64,000 bases of DNA from Rivularia sp. T60_A2020_040 (GCA_015272215.1 JACYMD010000063.1:1-64000), one strand, 5' to 3'. Shown: positions 9,056 to 18,432, numbered from the stretch's first letter. The notes: generated from the letters alone by a model not told the origin. Numbers and translations are program-made.

Positions 9056-10276
9056 ATGAACAATATGAAAACAAACTTAAACGAACTTGCTATTTTTGGT
9101 GGTCTACCTACCTTTAAAGAAAAATTACACGTAGGTCGTCCGAATATTGGTTCTAGAGAAGTTTTGCTACAACGTATTAACGATGTTTTAGATCGAAAAT
9201 GGTTAACAAATAACGGACCATTAGTACAAGAATTCGAGCAAGAGATAGCTTCCTTAGTAGGAGTAAAACACTGCATTGCTACTTGTAATGCAACTGTAGG
9301 CTTAGAAATTGCCATTAAAGCTTGTGGACTTAAAGGTGAAGTAATCATTCCTTCATTTACTTTTATTGCTACTGCTCACGCTTTGCAATGGCAAGGAATA
9401 GAACCTATTTTTTGTGATGTTGACCGTAATACTCATAATATAGATCCACAAAAAATAGAGCCATTAATTACAGAAAATACTACAGCAATCATGGGAGTAC
9501 ATTTATGGGGACGGGGATGTGATGTAGAAGCACTTGTACAAATTGCTCATCGCTACAAATTAAAACTTTTATTTGATGCTGCTCATGCTTTTGGATGTTC
9601 TTATCAAGGACAAATGATCGGTAATTTTGGTAACGCAGAAGTATTTAGTTTTCATGCAACCAAATTTTGCAACAGTTTTGAAGGAGGTGCAATTGTTACC
9701 AACGACTCGGAATTAGCTAAAAAAATTCGTTTAATGAAGAACTTTGGATTTAGCGATTACGATTGCGTTGACGAGCTAGGTATCAACGGAAAAATGAATG
9801 AAGTATCTGCCGCTATGGGGTTGACATCACTTGAAAGTATAGATAATTTTATTAATACAAATCTGAAAAATTACAAAAAATATCAACAAGAATTATCAAA
9901 TATTCCAGGTGTAAATTTAATAACTTATGACCACAAAGAACGATGTAATTATCAATACGTAATTGTGGAAATAGATGAGTCAATAACTGGAATTAATCGC
10001 GACCAACTTTACCAAATTTTGTGGGAAGAGAACATACTAGCAAGACGCTATTTTTATCCAGGTTGTCATCAAATGGAACCTTATCGCTCTCGTATTGCTG
10101 ATATGGGCTTGATGTTAACTAATACCAGACATTTAGCAGCGCGAGTACTAGCATTACCTACAGGGACGAATATAGGTAAAAGAGAAATTAGTAAAATTTG
10201 TCAGATTTTAAGACTTGCAACTACAGGGGGAAAAATAACCAATGAAATGCTCTACCAACATATTCATGCCTGCTAA
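9056..10276 (+). CDS. DegT/DnrJ/EryC1/StrS-family sugar aminotransferase
   Basis: PLP-dependent aminotransferase of fold type I that would aminate a keto group on a nucleotide sugar for surface polysaccharide synthesis. The PLP-binding lysine is Lys203 in SFHATKFCNSFEGG; other family marks are GVKHCIATCNATVGLEIA, the FDAAHAFG strand with the PLP-contacting Asp, and MNEVSAAMG. The 406-residue length is near the family norm. It starts a three-gene cassette: the next gene begins 35 bases before this stop. An in-frame Met4 is an alternative start. The exact sugar cannot be told from sequence alone. Confidence 0.92.
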   Translation: MNNMKTNLNELAIFGGLPTFKEKLHVGRPNIGSREVLLQRINDVLDRKWLTNNGPLVQEFEQEIASLVGVKHCIATCNATVGLEIAIKACGLKGEVIIPSFTFIATAHALQWQGIEPIFCDVDRNTHNIDPQKIEPLITENTTAIMGVHLWGRGCDVEALVQIAHRYKLKLLFDAAHAFGCSYQGQMIGNFGNAEVFSFHATKFCNSFEGGAIVTNDSELAKKIRLMKNFGFSDYDCVDELGINGKMNEVSAAMGLTSLESIDNFINTNLKNYKKYQQELSNIPGVNLITYDHKERCNYQYVIVEIDESITGINRDQLYQILWEENILARRYFYPGCHQMEPYRSRIADMGLMLTNTRHLAARVLALPTGTNIGKREISKICQILRLATTGGKITNEMLYQHIHAC

Positions 10277-11282
10277 TACTTCAGAACTAACAGAAAATAA
10301 TATCAAAGTTAGTGTATCTCTTGTTACTTTTAATCATGAAAAATTTATTGCACAAGCTATAGAAAGTATACTGTTGCAAGAAGTGAATTTTAATTATGAA
10401 ATCATCATAGGAGAAGATTTTTCTAGTGATAAAACGCGGGAAATTGTTATTGGCTACCATCAACAGTACCCAGATAAAATTCGCTTGATATTACCTGAAG
10501 AGAATTTGGGTTGTTACGGTCAAAAAATTTTTGTACAAACCCTTCAAGCTTGTCGAGGTGAGTATATTGCCTTGTTAGATGGTGATGACTATTGGACTTC
10601 TCCTTACAAGCTACAGCAACAGGTCGATTTTTTAGATAATCATCCTGAATGCGTAATTTGTTTTCATGATGTGACGACAATCTTTGAGGATAAAGCTGAG
10701 CTACCTCGGAGATATAATGATGTTCAACCCAGTGAATTTTCTGGACTTGAAAGTATTCTAAAAAGTAACTTTATCCCGACTTGCTCAACTTTATATAGAA
10801 AAGGTTTATTTGATAAATTTCCAGACTGGTACTACGATGCCGTTTGTGGAGATTGGATACTTCATGTCATGAATGCAAGAAATGGCAAAATCGGCTATAT
10901 AAATAAATCAATGGGAGTTTATCGGGTGCATAAAAACGGTTTATTTAGTGGTATGAGAAAAATACAGCAGCATATAGAAGTAATTAAGTGTTATCAGCTT
11001 TTAAATAAATATTTGAATTTTGAATATAACTATATAATTAAGTCTGAAGAAATTTACCGTTACTTAACTTGTTTTGCGATGTATCAAACGGAAGGGGATT
11101 TAGTTCAGAAAAAGCAATTTTTTCACAAATTAATCCTAACTTTAAGAAAACATCCTTTGATTAGTTGTGTCGCAATTTGTAAATTTATTAAAAGAAGCAT
11201 TTTTCATCAAGTAAGTAGATATAAGTGGCGGTTTAAAAAGCAAAAACTCAAACTGCTCACCTATGAATATTCAAGTAATTGA
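10242..11282 (+). CDS. Family 2 glycosyltransferase
   Basis: GT-A fold glycosyltransferase expected to move a sugar from a nucleotide donor to a surface glycan or lipid-linked acceptor. The N-terminal SVSLVTFNHEKFIAQAIESIL is typical GT2, and the DXD-type metal site is Asp113-Gly-Asp-Asp in LLDGDDYW. The GDWILH segment matches the general-base region of the family. The coding start overlaps the aminotransferase by 35 bases (or by 11 if the ATG at 10266 is used, which lies nearer the conserved fold). The end overlaps the next gene by 20 bases, which argues for translational coupling. The tail past residue ~250 is Lys/Tyr-rich and unrecognised. Confidence 0.9.
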   Translation: MKCSTNIFMPANTSELTENNIKVSVSLVTFNHEKFIAQAIESILLQEVNFNYEIIIGEDFSSDKTREIVIGYHQQYPDKIRLILPEENLGCYGQKIFVQTLQACRGEYIALLDGDDYWTSPYKLQQQVDFLDNHPECVICFHDVTTIFEDKAELPRRYNDVQPSEFSGLESILKSNFIPTCSTLYRKGLFDKFPDWYYDAVCGDWILHVMNARNGKIGYINKSMGVYRVHKNGLFSGMRKIQQHIEVIKCYQLLNKYLNFEYNYIIKSEEIYRYLTCFAMYQTEGDLVQKKQFFHKLILTLRKHPLISCVAICKFIKRSIFHQVSRYKWRFKKQKLKLLTYEYSSN

Positions 11283-12327
11283 TTATCAAAATCCTTTGTG
11301 GCTGCAAACTTTGAGTAGACTACGATACGATGTTTACCATTTACCAGAATATGTTCATTTAGAAGCAAAAAGAACTAAAACACTAAGCCAAGCTTTTGTA
11401 ATTATTGACAGCGAAAAAATCTTTTTATTACCTTTTTTAATTCGTTCCTGTGATGACATTTTAGGTGTAAAAAGTCAAGATTTTTTTGATGCAATATCTC
11501 CCTATGGTTATCCTGGTATTTTATTAAGTGAAGAGGCTGCGAATAATTTTGATTTTGCTAATTTTGCTTTGAATGAATTAAATAATTATTTCCAAGAAAA
11601 GGGTATATGTTCGGCATTTTTACGACTGCATCCGATTTTAAGTAATAAATTAAATAAAATGTTGTCCCAAGAGAGTGTTAATAAAATTGGTGAGACGATT
11701 TCCATCAATTTAAAACTTTCAGAATCACAAATTTGGGCAAATACCAGAAAAGGTCATCAAAGTACAATCAACAAGTGTAAACGGCTTGGTTTTACTGCCA
11801 GAATGGTGAACTTAGTTGAATACGTCGAAAACTTCCAAGCGATTTATCACGAAACCATGAATCGGGTAGCAGCAAAAAAATCCTATTATTTTGACCGAGA
11901 ATATTTTGCTGATTTAGTAAACTTAAATGAAAACATTCACCTGTGCTTAGTAGAATTAGAATCAGAAATTGCCGCAGCTTGTATATTTTTTGAATGTGGT
12001 GGAATAGTTCAAGCCCATTTAGGTGGAACTAAAAATAAATTTTTACACCAATCTCCATTTAATTATTTATTAGATTATGTTCGATATTGGGCAAAGCAAC
12101 GTGGTAACGAATTGATGCATATCGGAAGTGGTGTGGGAGGTACAAAAGATAGTCTGTATCATTTCAAGGCAGGTTTTTCCAAACAAAGACACGATTGGTT
12201 TGCACTACGATTGATTCCAGATCGAGAAAAATATAATTACCTTACTCAACTACGAGCAGAATATCTAAATACTGGAGTTTCTCAATTACTTCAGTCCAGT
12301 TTTTTCCCCGCTTATCGTGCTAAATAG
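11263..12327 (+). CDS. FemAB/GNAT-like acyl- or aminoacyltransferase
   Basis: Resembles the GNAT-fold FemAB-like family (Acetyltransf_6) often found in bacterial exopolysaccharide loci. Characteristic features are the central NTRKGHQSTINKCKRLGF (residues ~160-178), the strand AAACIFFECGGIVQAHLGGT and the late MHIGSGVGGTKDSLYHFKAGFS. By position, as third gene of an overlapping cassette with a sugar aminotransferase and a GT2 enzyme, it probably acylates the amino sugar made by the first gene; this is inference. Start ATG at 11263 lies inside the end of the GT2 gene. Cytoplasmic; no signal peptide or membrane span. Confidence 0.8.
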   Translation: MNIQVIDYQNPLWLQTLSRLRYDVYHLPEYVHLEAKRTKTLSQAFVIIDSEKIFLLPFLIRSCDDILGVKSQDFFDAISPYGYPGILLSEEAANNFDFANFALNELNNYFQEKGICSAFLRLHPILSNKLNKMLSQESVNKIGETISINLKLSESQIWANTRKGHQSTINKCKRLGFTARMVNLVEYVENFQAIYHETMNRVAAKKSYYFDREYFADLVNLNENIHLCLVELESEIAAACIFFECGGIVQAHLGGTKNKFLHQSPFNYLLDYVRYWAKQRGNELMHIGSGVGGTKDSLYHFKAGFSKQRHDWFALRLIPDREKYNYLTQLRAEYLNTGVSQLLQSSFFPAYRAK

Positions 12328-12365
12328 GGAATAGGTTAATTAACAACTGCTCACTATCAAGCATC

Positions 12366-12400
12366 AACTATCAACTGTCAACTAACTCCTAATTCTTAAC
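12366..12400. repeat. STRR-type heptamer repeat
   Basis: Short run of ATCAACT/GTCAACT heptamers directly after the glycan cassette. It belongs to the same family as the arrays at 14210-14270 and 27884-27906. Confidence 0.6.
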
Positions 12401-12510
12401 TAATTTTTAATATCGTTAGTTCAGTTACAGTTCTTATGGGTGTAGGTGAGTAATCATGTGAATAAACCTTTTGTGAGTGCAGCTTTTCGTAGTAATTTTG
12501 CTGCTTTTAT

Positions 12511-14205
12511 ATGAAACCCAGAATTATTGTCTGTAATTTAGGACGCACTGGATATAAAATCTTTCGTTTGCTCAGACAGCAGGGAGCGTTAGTTATTGGT
12601 ATTCATCATCAAACCATTTCCGGTGAAAGAGCCGGAGATGTGATTGTAGGAGATTTACACGCAGCTAGTACCCTTAAAGCAGCAGGCATTCAACAAGCAG
12701 ATACTTTAGTTATAGCTGGAGGTGATGATGCATTAAACTTGTGGATTATGATGCAAGCGCGGGTGCTTAATCCCCGGATTCGCATCATTAACCGCTTTTT
12801 TAACACTAGTTTAGGCGAACGTTTAGATTACACTTTACCAGACCATTTGAGTATGAGTGTTGCCGGATTAGCAGCACCCGTGTTCAGTTTTGCCGCATTA
12901 GGAAACAAAGCTATTGGACAAATAAAATTATTTAAACAAACTTGGCCCATACACGAAGAATATATTCATTCCTTCCACCCATGGAACGGTCGTAAAATCA
13001 ATGAATTATGGGAAGATCGATCGCGAATGCTGATTTATTATTTACCCGTGGAAGGTGATTTAGATTTAGTATCCGCAGTCACCTCTGGACACGAACTTCA
13101 AAAAGGCGATCGCCTAATTGTCGGTACTCAACCCCAAGTCCGTACAACTCGTAAATCATTGATTGCAAAACTGCTGAAAGTTATAACTAATTTACGGCAA
13201 TTTAGGCATCATGCTCAATCGGTGTTGGTAGGAGCAATGTTGTTAATGATAGTTATTTCACTAGCAACTCTTACTTATGTATCCACTGAATTGAATATGT
13301 CTGTTGTGGATGCTTTGTATTTTTCTGTAGGTATGATTACTGGGGCAGGTGGTAACGAAGAAGTAGTCGAACAAGCTCCTGATAGCATTAAGCTATTCAC
13401 CATCATTATGATGTTAGTTGGAGCAGGGATATTTGGTATTTGGTATGCTTTGCTCAACGATTTTGTATTGGGAACTCGTTTTAAACAATTTTGGGATGCA
13501 GCACGAGTACCCCGACGCAATCACTATATTGTCTGTGGTTTGGGTGGACTTGGCATCAAAATTGTCCAGCAACTTCATAACAGCGGACAAGAAGTTGTAG
13601 TTATTGAACCCAATGGGAACGGTAAATTTGTGAATACCGCTCGCAGTTTGAGTATTCCGACAATTCATGGTGATGCTAGCTTTCCAGAGACTCTCAAGTC
13701 TTGTAATGTAGCGAATGCAGCCGCTTTAATTGCCGTTACCGGCAACGATGCAACCAACATCGAAATAGCCCTTAAAGCCAAAGGATTATCACCAAAAATT
13801 CCCGTAGTAGTAAATTATGCCGACCCCGACTTTGCCCGTATGGCACAGGAAGTATTCGATTTTGAAGCAGTATTAAGTCCCGCAGAGCTTGCAGCGCCTG
13901 CTTTTGCCGCCGCCGCCTTGGGTGGTAGAATCCTCGGCAATGGCATCACAGCGGATAGTTTATGGGTAGCTTTTACAACAATAATTACACCGAATCATCC
14001 CTTTTGCGGTCAAAAAGTCAAAGAAGCAGCCATGTCTGCCGATTTTGTACCTTTATATGTAGAAACCAATTCTCAAACTATTCACGGTTGGGAGTTACTT
14101 GAAACCTGTCTCAGCGGTGGGGATATGCTGTATCTGACAATGCAAGCAACTCGCTTGTATCAATTGTGGCGTTATACTCCGAAGATTGATACTGTTAGTT
14201 ATTGA
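12511..14205 (+). CDS. RCK-TM2-RCK potassium-channel-like protein with atypical selectivity filter
   Basis: Two Rossmann-type RCK/TrkA-N units flank a two-helix pore. The first begins IIVCNLGRTGYKIFRLL (residues ~4-20) and the second HYIVCGLGGLGIKIVQQL (~338-355), both with GxGxxG-type NAD-binding loops. Two hydrophobic helices lie near residues 233-255 and 290-310, with a pore-loop-like segment VDALYFSVGMITGAGGNEE between them. The usual TVGYG filter is replaced by Thr277-Gly-Ala-Gly-Gly281, so potassium selectivity cannot be assumed. Likely an inner-membrane ion channel or nucleotide-gated regulator. ATG at 12511; monocistronic, with repeats on both sides. Confidence 0.85.
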   Translation: MKPRIIVCNLGRTGYKIFRLLRQQGALVIGIHHQTISGERAGDVIVGDLHAASTLKAAGIQQADTLVIAGGDDALNLWIMMQARVLNPRIRIINRFFNTSLGERLDYTLPDHLSMSVAGLAAPVFSFAALGNKAIGQIKLFKQTWPIHEEYIHSFHPWNGRKINELWEDRSRMLIYYLPVEGDLDLVSAVTSGHELQKGDRLIVGTQPQVRTTRKSLIAKLLKVITNLRQFRHHAQSVLVGAMLLMIVISLATLTYVSTELNMSVVDALYFSVGMITGAGGNEEVVEQAPDSIKLFTIIMMLVGAGIFGIWYALLNDFVLGTRFKQFWDAARVPRRNHYIVCGLGGLGIKIVQQLHNSGQEVVVIEPNGNGKFVNTARSLSIPTIHGDASFPETLKSCNVANAAALIAVTGNDATNIEIALKAKGLSPKIPVVVNYADPDFARMAQEVFDFEAVLSPAELAAPAFAAAALGGRILGNGITADSLWVAFTTIITPNHPFCGQKVKEAAMSADFVPLYVETNSQTIHGWELLETCLSGGDMLYLTMQATRLYQLWRYTPKIDTVSY

Positions 14206-14208
14206 TTA

Positions 14209-14272
14209 GCAGTTGACAGTTGACAGTGGACAGTTGACAGTGGACAGTTGACAGTGGACAGTTGACAGTTAC
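14209..14272. repeat. STRR heptamer array (CAGTTGA/CAGTGGA)
   Basis: About eight heptamers alternating CAGTTGA and CAGTGGA directly follow the channel gene. The far end (14269-14285) is read on the minus strand as the last codons of the PAS protein (KVGNW stop). Confidence 0.85.
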
Positions 14273-15519
14273 CAATTACCAACTTTTAACTTTTCTATTT
14301 CTTCGACTACACAAAGAAAATATTGAGGAATATTAAGGCGATCGCAAACTAGGGAAATATTAGTTTTTACTTGTACTAACTCGCCATTTTTATGAATAAG
14401 TTGTTTTTGTATTGAGTTAGTATGTGTTTTATTATTCAGAATATTAAACATCAACTGAGTGAAAGAATTTAAATTATCCAAATCTGTAATATCTTGCCAA
14501 GTTAAATCTAATAATTCTGACTCACTATAGCCGGTAATTTCGCAAAAACGGGGGTTAACCTCGATAAATTCACCGGATAGTTTAATTTGATAAATTCCCA
14601 CTGCTGCTTGCTCGAAAATAGCACAAAAACGTGCTTCACTTTCCCGTAAAGCATCTTCCGTCCATTTGCGTAGGGAAATATCTTCGACTACACCAAGAAA
14701 ATAATCGGGTATTCCTTGTTCATTACGTACTAATGAAACACTAATATTAACCCATTGCTCTTGATTGTATTTATTCCACTTACAAATAAATCGTTTTTCT
14801 AAAGAGTAGTTAGAAATTTCATTACTAAATAACTGCCGCAGATGCATTAATTCGGCTTCAATATCATCTTGATGAGTAATACTTTGCCAACTTATCTGTT
14901 TCAAAAATGATTCTTTGTAACCTAACATCTCACAAAATCGTGAGTTGACTTGCATAAATTCACCGTAGAGAGAAACCTGATAGATTCCTACGGCAGCTTG
15001 TTCATAAACAGCACGAAAACGTGCTTCACTTTCTGTTAAAGCTTGCTCTGCTGTTTTGCGTTGAGTAATATCTCGTGCTACCCACAAAACGGTTTTTTCC
15101 GAAATCGGAGAAATGCTAGCACTAAACCAGAATTGATGTTCTTCCTCTTGTAAAAGATAATCAAAATTTACGGTTTGTTGTGTATCTAAAGCCTGTTGAA
15201 CTTGTTTTAAATAAGTTTTAAGCGTTGATTCTTGAAAAAAAAGTTCCGCAGTTTGATTAATTAATTTGTTATGATTAACATCCTGAACGCTCGCGCAAGT
15301 TGGCAAAATTTCTACGTTAGAAAAATTATTATCTTGAATGCTTAGCATTAAAATAATATCTTGTATCGCCTCAACAATACCACGTAACTTAGCTTCAGAA
15401 GTACTTAATTTTTCCTCAAGTAATTTGCGATAGCGAATTTCTTTTTGCAATTCTTGATTTAATTCTTGATTTAATTTTTGATTATCGCTAGCGGCTGAAC
15501 AGTTTTCAGAGTCTTGCAT
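14269..15519 (-). CDS. PAS-only sensor protein (three PAS/PAC units, no output domain)
   Basis: An N-terminal coiled-coil-like stretch (QNQELNQELQKEIRYRKLLEEKL region) precedes three PAS units at about residues 45-155, 160-285 and 290-410. The second and third are near-duplicates: SEARFRAVYEQAAVGIYQVSL and SEARFCAIFEQAAVGIYQIKL, followed by NxRFCExxGY and PAC strands ending in VVEDIS and VVEEIE. No kinase, GGDEF or EAL domain follows; the frame ends in KVGNW encoded by an adjacent repeat, so the output domain may have been lost or may never have existed. It could act by binding a separate kinase. Ligand unknown; cytoplasmic. Confidence 0.85.
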   Translation of the reverse strand: MQDSENCSAASDNQKLNQELNQELQKEIRYRKLLEEKLSTSEAKLRGIVEAIQDIILMLSIQDNNFSNVEILPTCASVQDVNHNKLINQTAELFFQESTLKTYLKQVQQALDTQQTVNFDYLLQEEEHQFWFSASISPISEKTVLWVARDITQRKTAEQALTESEARFRAVYEQAAVGIYQVSLYGEFMQVNSRFCEMLGYKESFLKQISWQSITHQDDIEAELMHLRQLFSNEISNYSLEKRFICKWNKYNQEQWVNISVSLVRNEQGIPDYFLGVVEDISLRKWTEDALRESEARFCAIFEQAAVGIYQIKLSGEFIEVNPRFCEITGYSESELLDLTWQDITDLDNLNSFTQLMFNILNNKTHTNSIQKQLIHKNGELVQVKTNISLVCDRLNIPQYFLCVVEEIEKLKVGNW

Positions 15520-15822
15520 AAATAAACAGTTTCGATAAAATTATTAATCGTGACAGAACTTATTTCATCAGTAGTCTATATTTTTATTTATCCTACCAAC
15601 AAGGAAATTTCAAAAGCGTAAGTAGAAATATCTGCTGCCATTAAATAATAATTACACCGACTTGTATGTAATGACAAGTCGTATTTAAAACACAATACGG
15701 TTATTTAAAGAAGACGGGTTTTTAGGATAAGTATCTGTAATAACCTGACAATTTGATAAAAACCCGACTTCTATAACTCCTAACTCCGGTAGAGACGTAG
15801 CAATGCTACGTCTCTACAATTC
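15520..15822. other. Intergenic region with two palindromic repeats
   Basis: Holds a long inverted repeat (AGAAGACGGGTTTTTA at 15709-15724 with TAAAAACCCGACTTCT at 15757-15772) of a family seen again at 34535 and 46879, likely a terminator for one or both converging or tandem minus-strand genes. A perfect palindrome with 14-base arms lies at 15789-15817. No gene seen. Confidence 0.7.
15789..15817. repeat. Perfect 29-bp palindrome (dispersed cyanobacterial repeat)
   Basis: Arms GTAGAGACGTAGCA (15789-15802) and TGCTACGTCTCTAC (15804-15817) are exact reverse complements around one base. It is embedded in CTAACTCC words, as is a degenerate copy near 25582-25618. It ends six bases before the stop of the HAD gene. 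Confidence 0.85.
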
Positions 15823-16599
15823 CTAACTCCTAGCTTGCAAAATATAATCAGATAGTTCGCAAAAACCTTCACCTTCTTTCTTTTGGGTTATATAAGCTGG
15901 TTTATGCTCTAATTGATCAACATATTCCAACACATTAGCAACACCTACAGATAAAGGAAAGTAATTTGGATCGAACAAACTTTCATCATTAGGGCTATCG
16001 CCGACAGTAATAACTTGCTCCGAGACATATTCCCCAAAATATTCCCGCAGCACTTGCGATAACCCTACAGCCTTATCTTGCCCGTCAGGTTTAATATGGC
16101 ACTGAACATTACTATAAGTGAATCCCCAACCTAATTCCTGGCATTGATGCTGCATCGTTTGTAATGAAGTGTTATCTAAACCTGCAACATCAAAAGTCCA
16201 ATCAGTAATCCGAAAACGGTTATCGGATGATTCTTTAATTTGAGGAAAACTAAGCTTTAATTTCTCAAAAACAGTTGCTAAATCTCTTCGATGCTCGTCT
16301 AAGTCTGCTATCGGTGTAATAGGAACAACTTCTTCTCTTACATTTGAATAAAATAAACCTCCATTTTCTGCGATCGCCCCGACTACTGGTAAATAATATG
16401 ACAATCCGCTCACCCAACCAGCGGAACGCCCAGTAACAATTATGACTTTGATATTAGCTGCTGCTAAATCTTGCAAAGCTTGTAGCAGTGCGGGAGTGAA
16501 TTTTCCCTTTGTAGTTAAAGTGCCATCCATATCCGTAGCCACAAGCCGGATTTTGGAAAAGCAGTCATGGGGAGGTTGAGGAAGAGATAAACAGGACAT
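15823..16599 (-). CDS. HAD-superfamily (IIB, Cof-like) phosphatase
   Basis: HAD hydrolase with nucleophile motif LVATDMDGTLTT (residues ~18-29), motif II IIVTGRSAGW, ENGG strand, and motif IV VGDSPNDESLF near residue 220. This is the IIB-cap group that includes Cof-type sugar-phosphate phosphatases and mannosyl-3-phosphoglycerate or sucrose phosphatases. The substrate is probably a phosphorylated sugar, but the sequence does not decide it. Length 258 residues is typical, and no signal peptide is present. Stands alone on the minus strand. Confidence 0.9.
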   Translation of the reverse strand: MSCLSLPQPPHDCFSKIRLVATDMDGTLTTKGKFTPALLQALQDLAAANIKVIIVTGRSAGWVSGLSYYLPVVGAIAENGGLFYSNVREEVVPITPIADLDEHRRDLATVFEKLKLSFPQIKESSDNRFRITDWTFDVAGLDNTSLQTMQHQCQELGWGFTYSNVQCHIKPDGQDKAVGLSQVLREYFGEYVSEQVITVGDSPNDESLFDPNYFPLSVGVANVLEYVDQLEHKPAYITQKKEGEGFCELSDYILQARS

Positions 16600-16740
16600 T
16601 TAGATCAAAAAGCTTGGGTTAAAAAAGGCAGAAATGGAAATTATTATTGAATTATTATTGAATTAATTTTGAAAGTTTGCAAACGTTGTCAATAAATTTG
16701 CCAAGAAAATATAATCATATCGCAAAATACAGCTGCAAAT

Positions 16741-17553
16741 TTGGGCATCCTAGCAATTAGGAGTCCAATTTTGATTGTGCTTATTATGCCAACTTTAATC
16801 TTTCTTGCTCAATCTGATACATCTCAAACAGTAACCCCATCTACGGATACTCTAGACAATCAATCACCTTCATTGCCAATTATTGTATCAGGAGGACTTA
16901 CCTTAATGGTAATTGCTTTGATCATCTACGGCAAAATCAAAATCAGTAAATTAGAAAAAAAACTTCGGTTTGAAAAATTCCGTACACGAGAGTTAGAGAA
17001 AAAGCTGAAGCTATCTCTCCAAACGATTCGTAAAATGGAAGCAAACCCCGATTTGATTAACTCACGAGAATTCAATCTCGATTATTTACGAATGCGGATG
17101 GAAGAAGAAGTATTTCACTTCGCCATTGTTAATCAGATAAAAATTAAAATCAAAGATAAAATTACTCAAGCATTACGTCCAAACCACGCTCAACAAGGAG
17201 TTGTGGGAATCGCTAGTAGTGCGGCAAGACAGGTAGATGAAACTTTTGATGTAGAATATGAAACTGGAGCTACCACAAATAATGGGAAACGAGTACTGTT
17301 TCGTATTCAAATTAGATTAATGAAATTGCCTACACAAGCAACTTCAGCTACTATCAGCCAATTAATTGATTGTGTAGAAACTTACCTAAGTCCCGCAGAA
17401 GATCATGATACTTGGCAACCTACAATTCAAGGTAGAATTGCCTTTATGCATTGGGATCAAAAAGCCAAACCCACACCTTTATTAGTATTAGAGCAATCTA
17501 ATGAAGGAGTTAACGTAACTTTTCGCACTAGTCGTCCACCCAATATTACATAA
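16741..17553 (+). CDS. Membrane-anchored conserved hypothetical protein
   Basis: I do not recognise a named family. A hydrophobic N-terminus (residues ~5-23) ending near FLAQ looks like a signal or anchor, a second hydrophobic helix lies at ~45-63, then a Lys/Glu-rich coiled coil (ISKLEKKLRFEKFRTRELEKK) and a soluble alpha/beta domain of ~170 residues. The first codon is TTG at 16741; the first ATG is at 16786 but would cut away most of the first hydrophobic segment, so the TTG start is kept. It probably sits in the inner or thylakoid membrane with a cytoplasmic domain. Isolated gene. Confidence 0.65.
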   Translation: MGILAIRSPILIVLIMPTLIFLAQSDTSQTVTPSTDTLDNQSPSLPIIVSGGLTLMVIALIIYGKIKISKLEKKLRFEKFRTRELEKKLKLSLQTIRKMEANPDLINSREFNLDYLRMRMEEEVFHFAIVNQIKIKIKDKITQALRPNHAQQGVVGIASSAARQVDETFDVEYETGATTNNGKRVLFRIQIRLMKLPTQATSATISQLIDCVETYLSPAEDHDTWQPTIQGRIAFMHWDQKAKPTPLLVLEQSNEGVNVTFRTSRPPNIT

Positions 17554-17555
17554 TT

Positions 17556-17580
17556 ATCAGTTATCAGTTATCAGTTATCT
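17556..17580. repeat. STRR heptamer array (CAGTTAT)
   Basis: Tandem CAGTTAT heptamers immediately after a stop codon. The same heptamer occurs inside the glutamate synthase coding sequence at 58612-58648 and at 34500-34528. A second array of AAAATCT heptamers lies at 17697-17722. Confidence 0.85.
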
Positions 17581-17727
17581 ATCATTTAATACATCAAATG
17601 CTCTCACTCAATTTTAGATTTATGATTGAGACTTTTAGATTAACTATTAGCATCAATTTCGGAGCATAAATTTAGGTAGTTAGTATCTTTCCCGTCCAAA
17701 ATCTAAAATCTAAAATCTAAAATTCCT

Positions 17728-18432
17728 TTAGCTATTAAATGTTAACTGTTCGCTATTTAAAATACCATCTTCCATATTAATAATCCGGTCTGCAATATCT
17801 AAAATCCGACTATCATGAGTGACTAACAAAATAGAAGTTCCTTGTTCTTTAGCAAGGTGCTGCATGATTTCTACAACATCCCTTCCAGACTGTTTATCCA
17901 AAGCTGCTGTTGGTTCATCAGCTAATACTAATGGAGGATTATTTACCAAAGCACGAGCAATAGCTACTCTTTGTTTTTGACCTCCAGAAAGATTATCAGG
18001 AAAATAATCAACTCGATTTGCTAAACCCACCGACCTTAAAATATCTTCGGATTTAGCAATAGCTTCTCTTTGAGAAATGAATTGATTTAATTCTGCTGCG
18101 ATTTGTACATTTTGTCTAGCAGTTAAAAATTCTAGTAAATTATGTGCTTGAAAAATATAACCGATATTTCGTCGCGTGCTGACCAATTTTTTCGGACTAG
18201 CTCGATAAAGTTCTTCTCCCAAAAACTTTAAACTTCCTTCTTGTACCGAACGTAAACCACCAATTAGGCTAAGTAAAGTTGTCTTACCCGAACCAGAAGG
18301 TCCCGTCATAATAACTATTTCACCAGGATAAATATCCAGATTTATATCATACAAAATTTGTTTTTTTAGCGAACCTTTTCCATAGTAATGATTGAGATAC
18401 TGAATTGAGATAACAGGTTCTTTTTTCATCAT
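17728..18432 (-). CDS. devA: DevA-type ABC exporter ATP-binding subunit
   Basis: ATPase of a DevBCA exporter. Walker A GPSGSGKT spans residues 44-51, the signature is LSGGQKQRVAIARAL near 145, Walker B is LVLADEPTAAL, and the switch His is in LLVTHD. The 234-residue MacB/LolD-like length fits. It follows devC by 52 bases and completes a devB-devC-devA order identical to the heterocyst glycolipid exporter of Anabaena, in which DevA powers glycolipid export across the cell wall with TolC. Nostocales carry paralogues of this cluster; the NtcA-type promoter upstream favours the heterocyst version. Confidence 0.9.
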   Translation of the reverse strand: MMKKEPVISIQYLNHYYGKGSLKKQILYDINLDIYPGEIVIMTGPSGSGKTTLLSLIGGLRSVQEGSLKFLGEELYRASPKKLVSTRRNIGYIFQAHNLLEFLTARQNVQIAAELNQFISQREAIAKSEDILRSVGLANRVDYFPDNLSGGQKQRVAIARALVNNPPLVLADEPTAALDKQSGRDVVEIMQHLAKEQGTSILLVTHDSRILDIADRIINMEDGILNSEQLTFNS

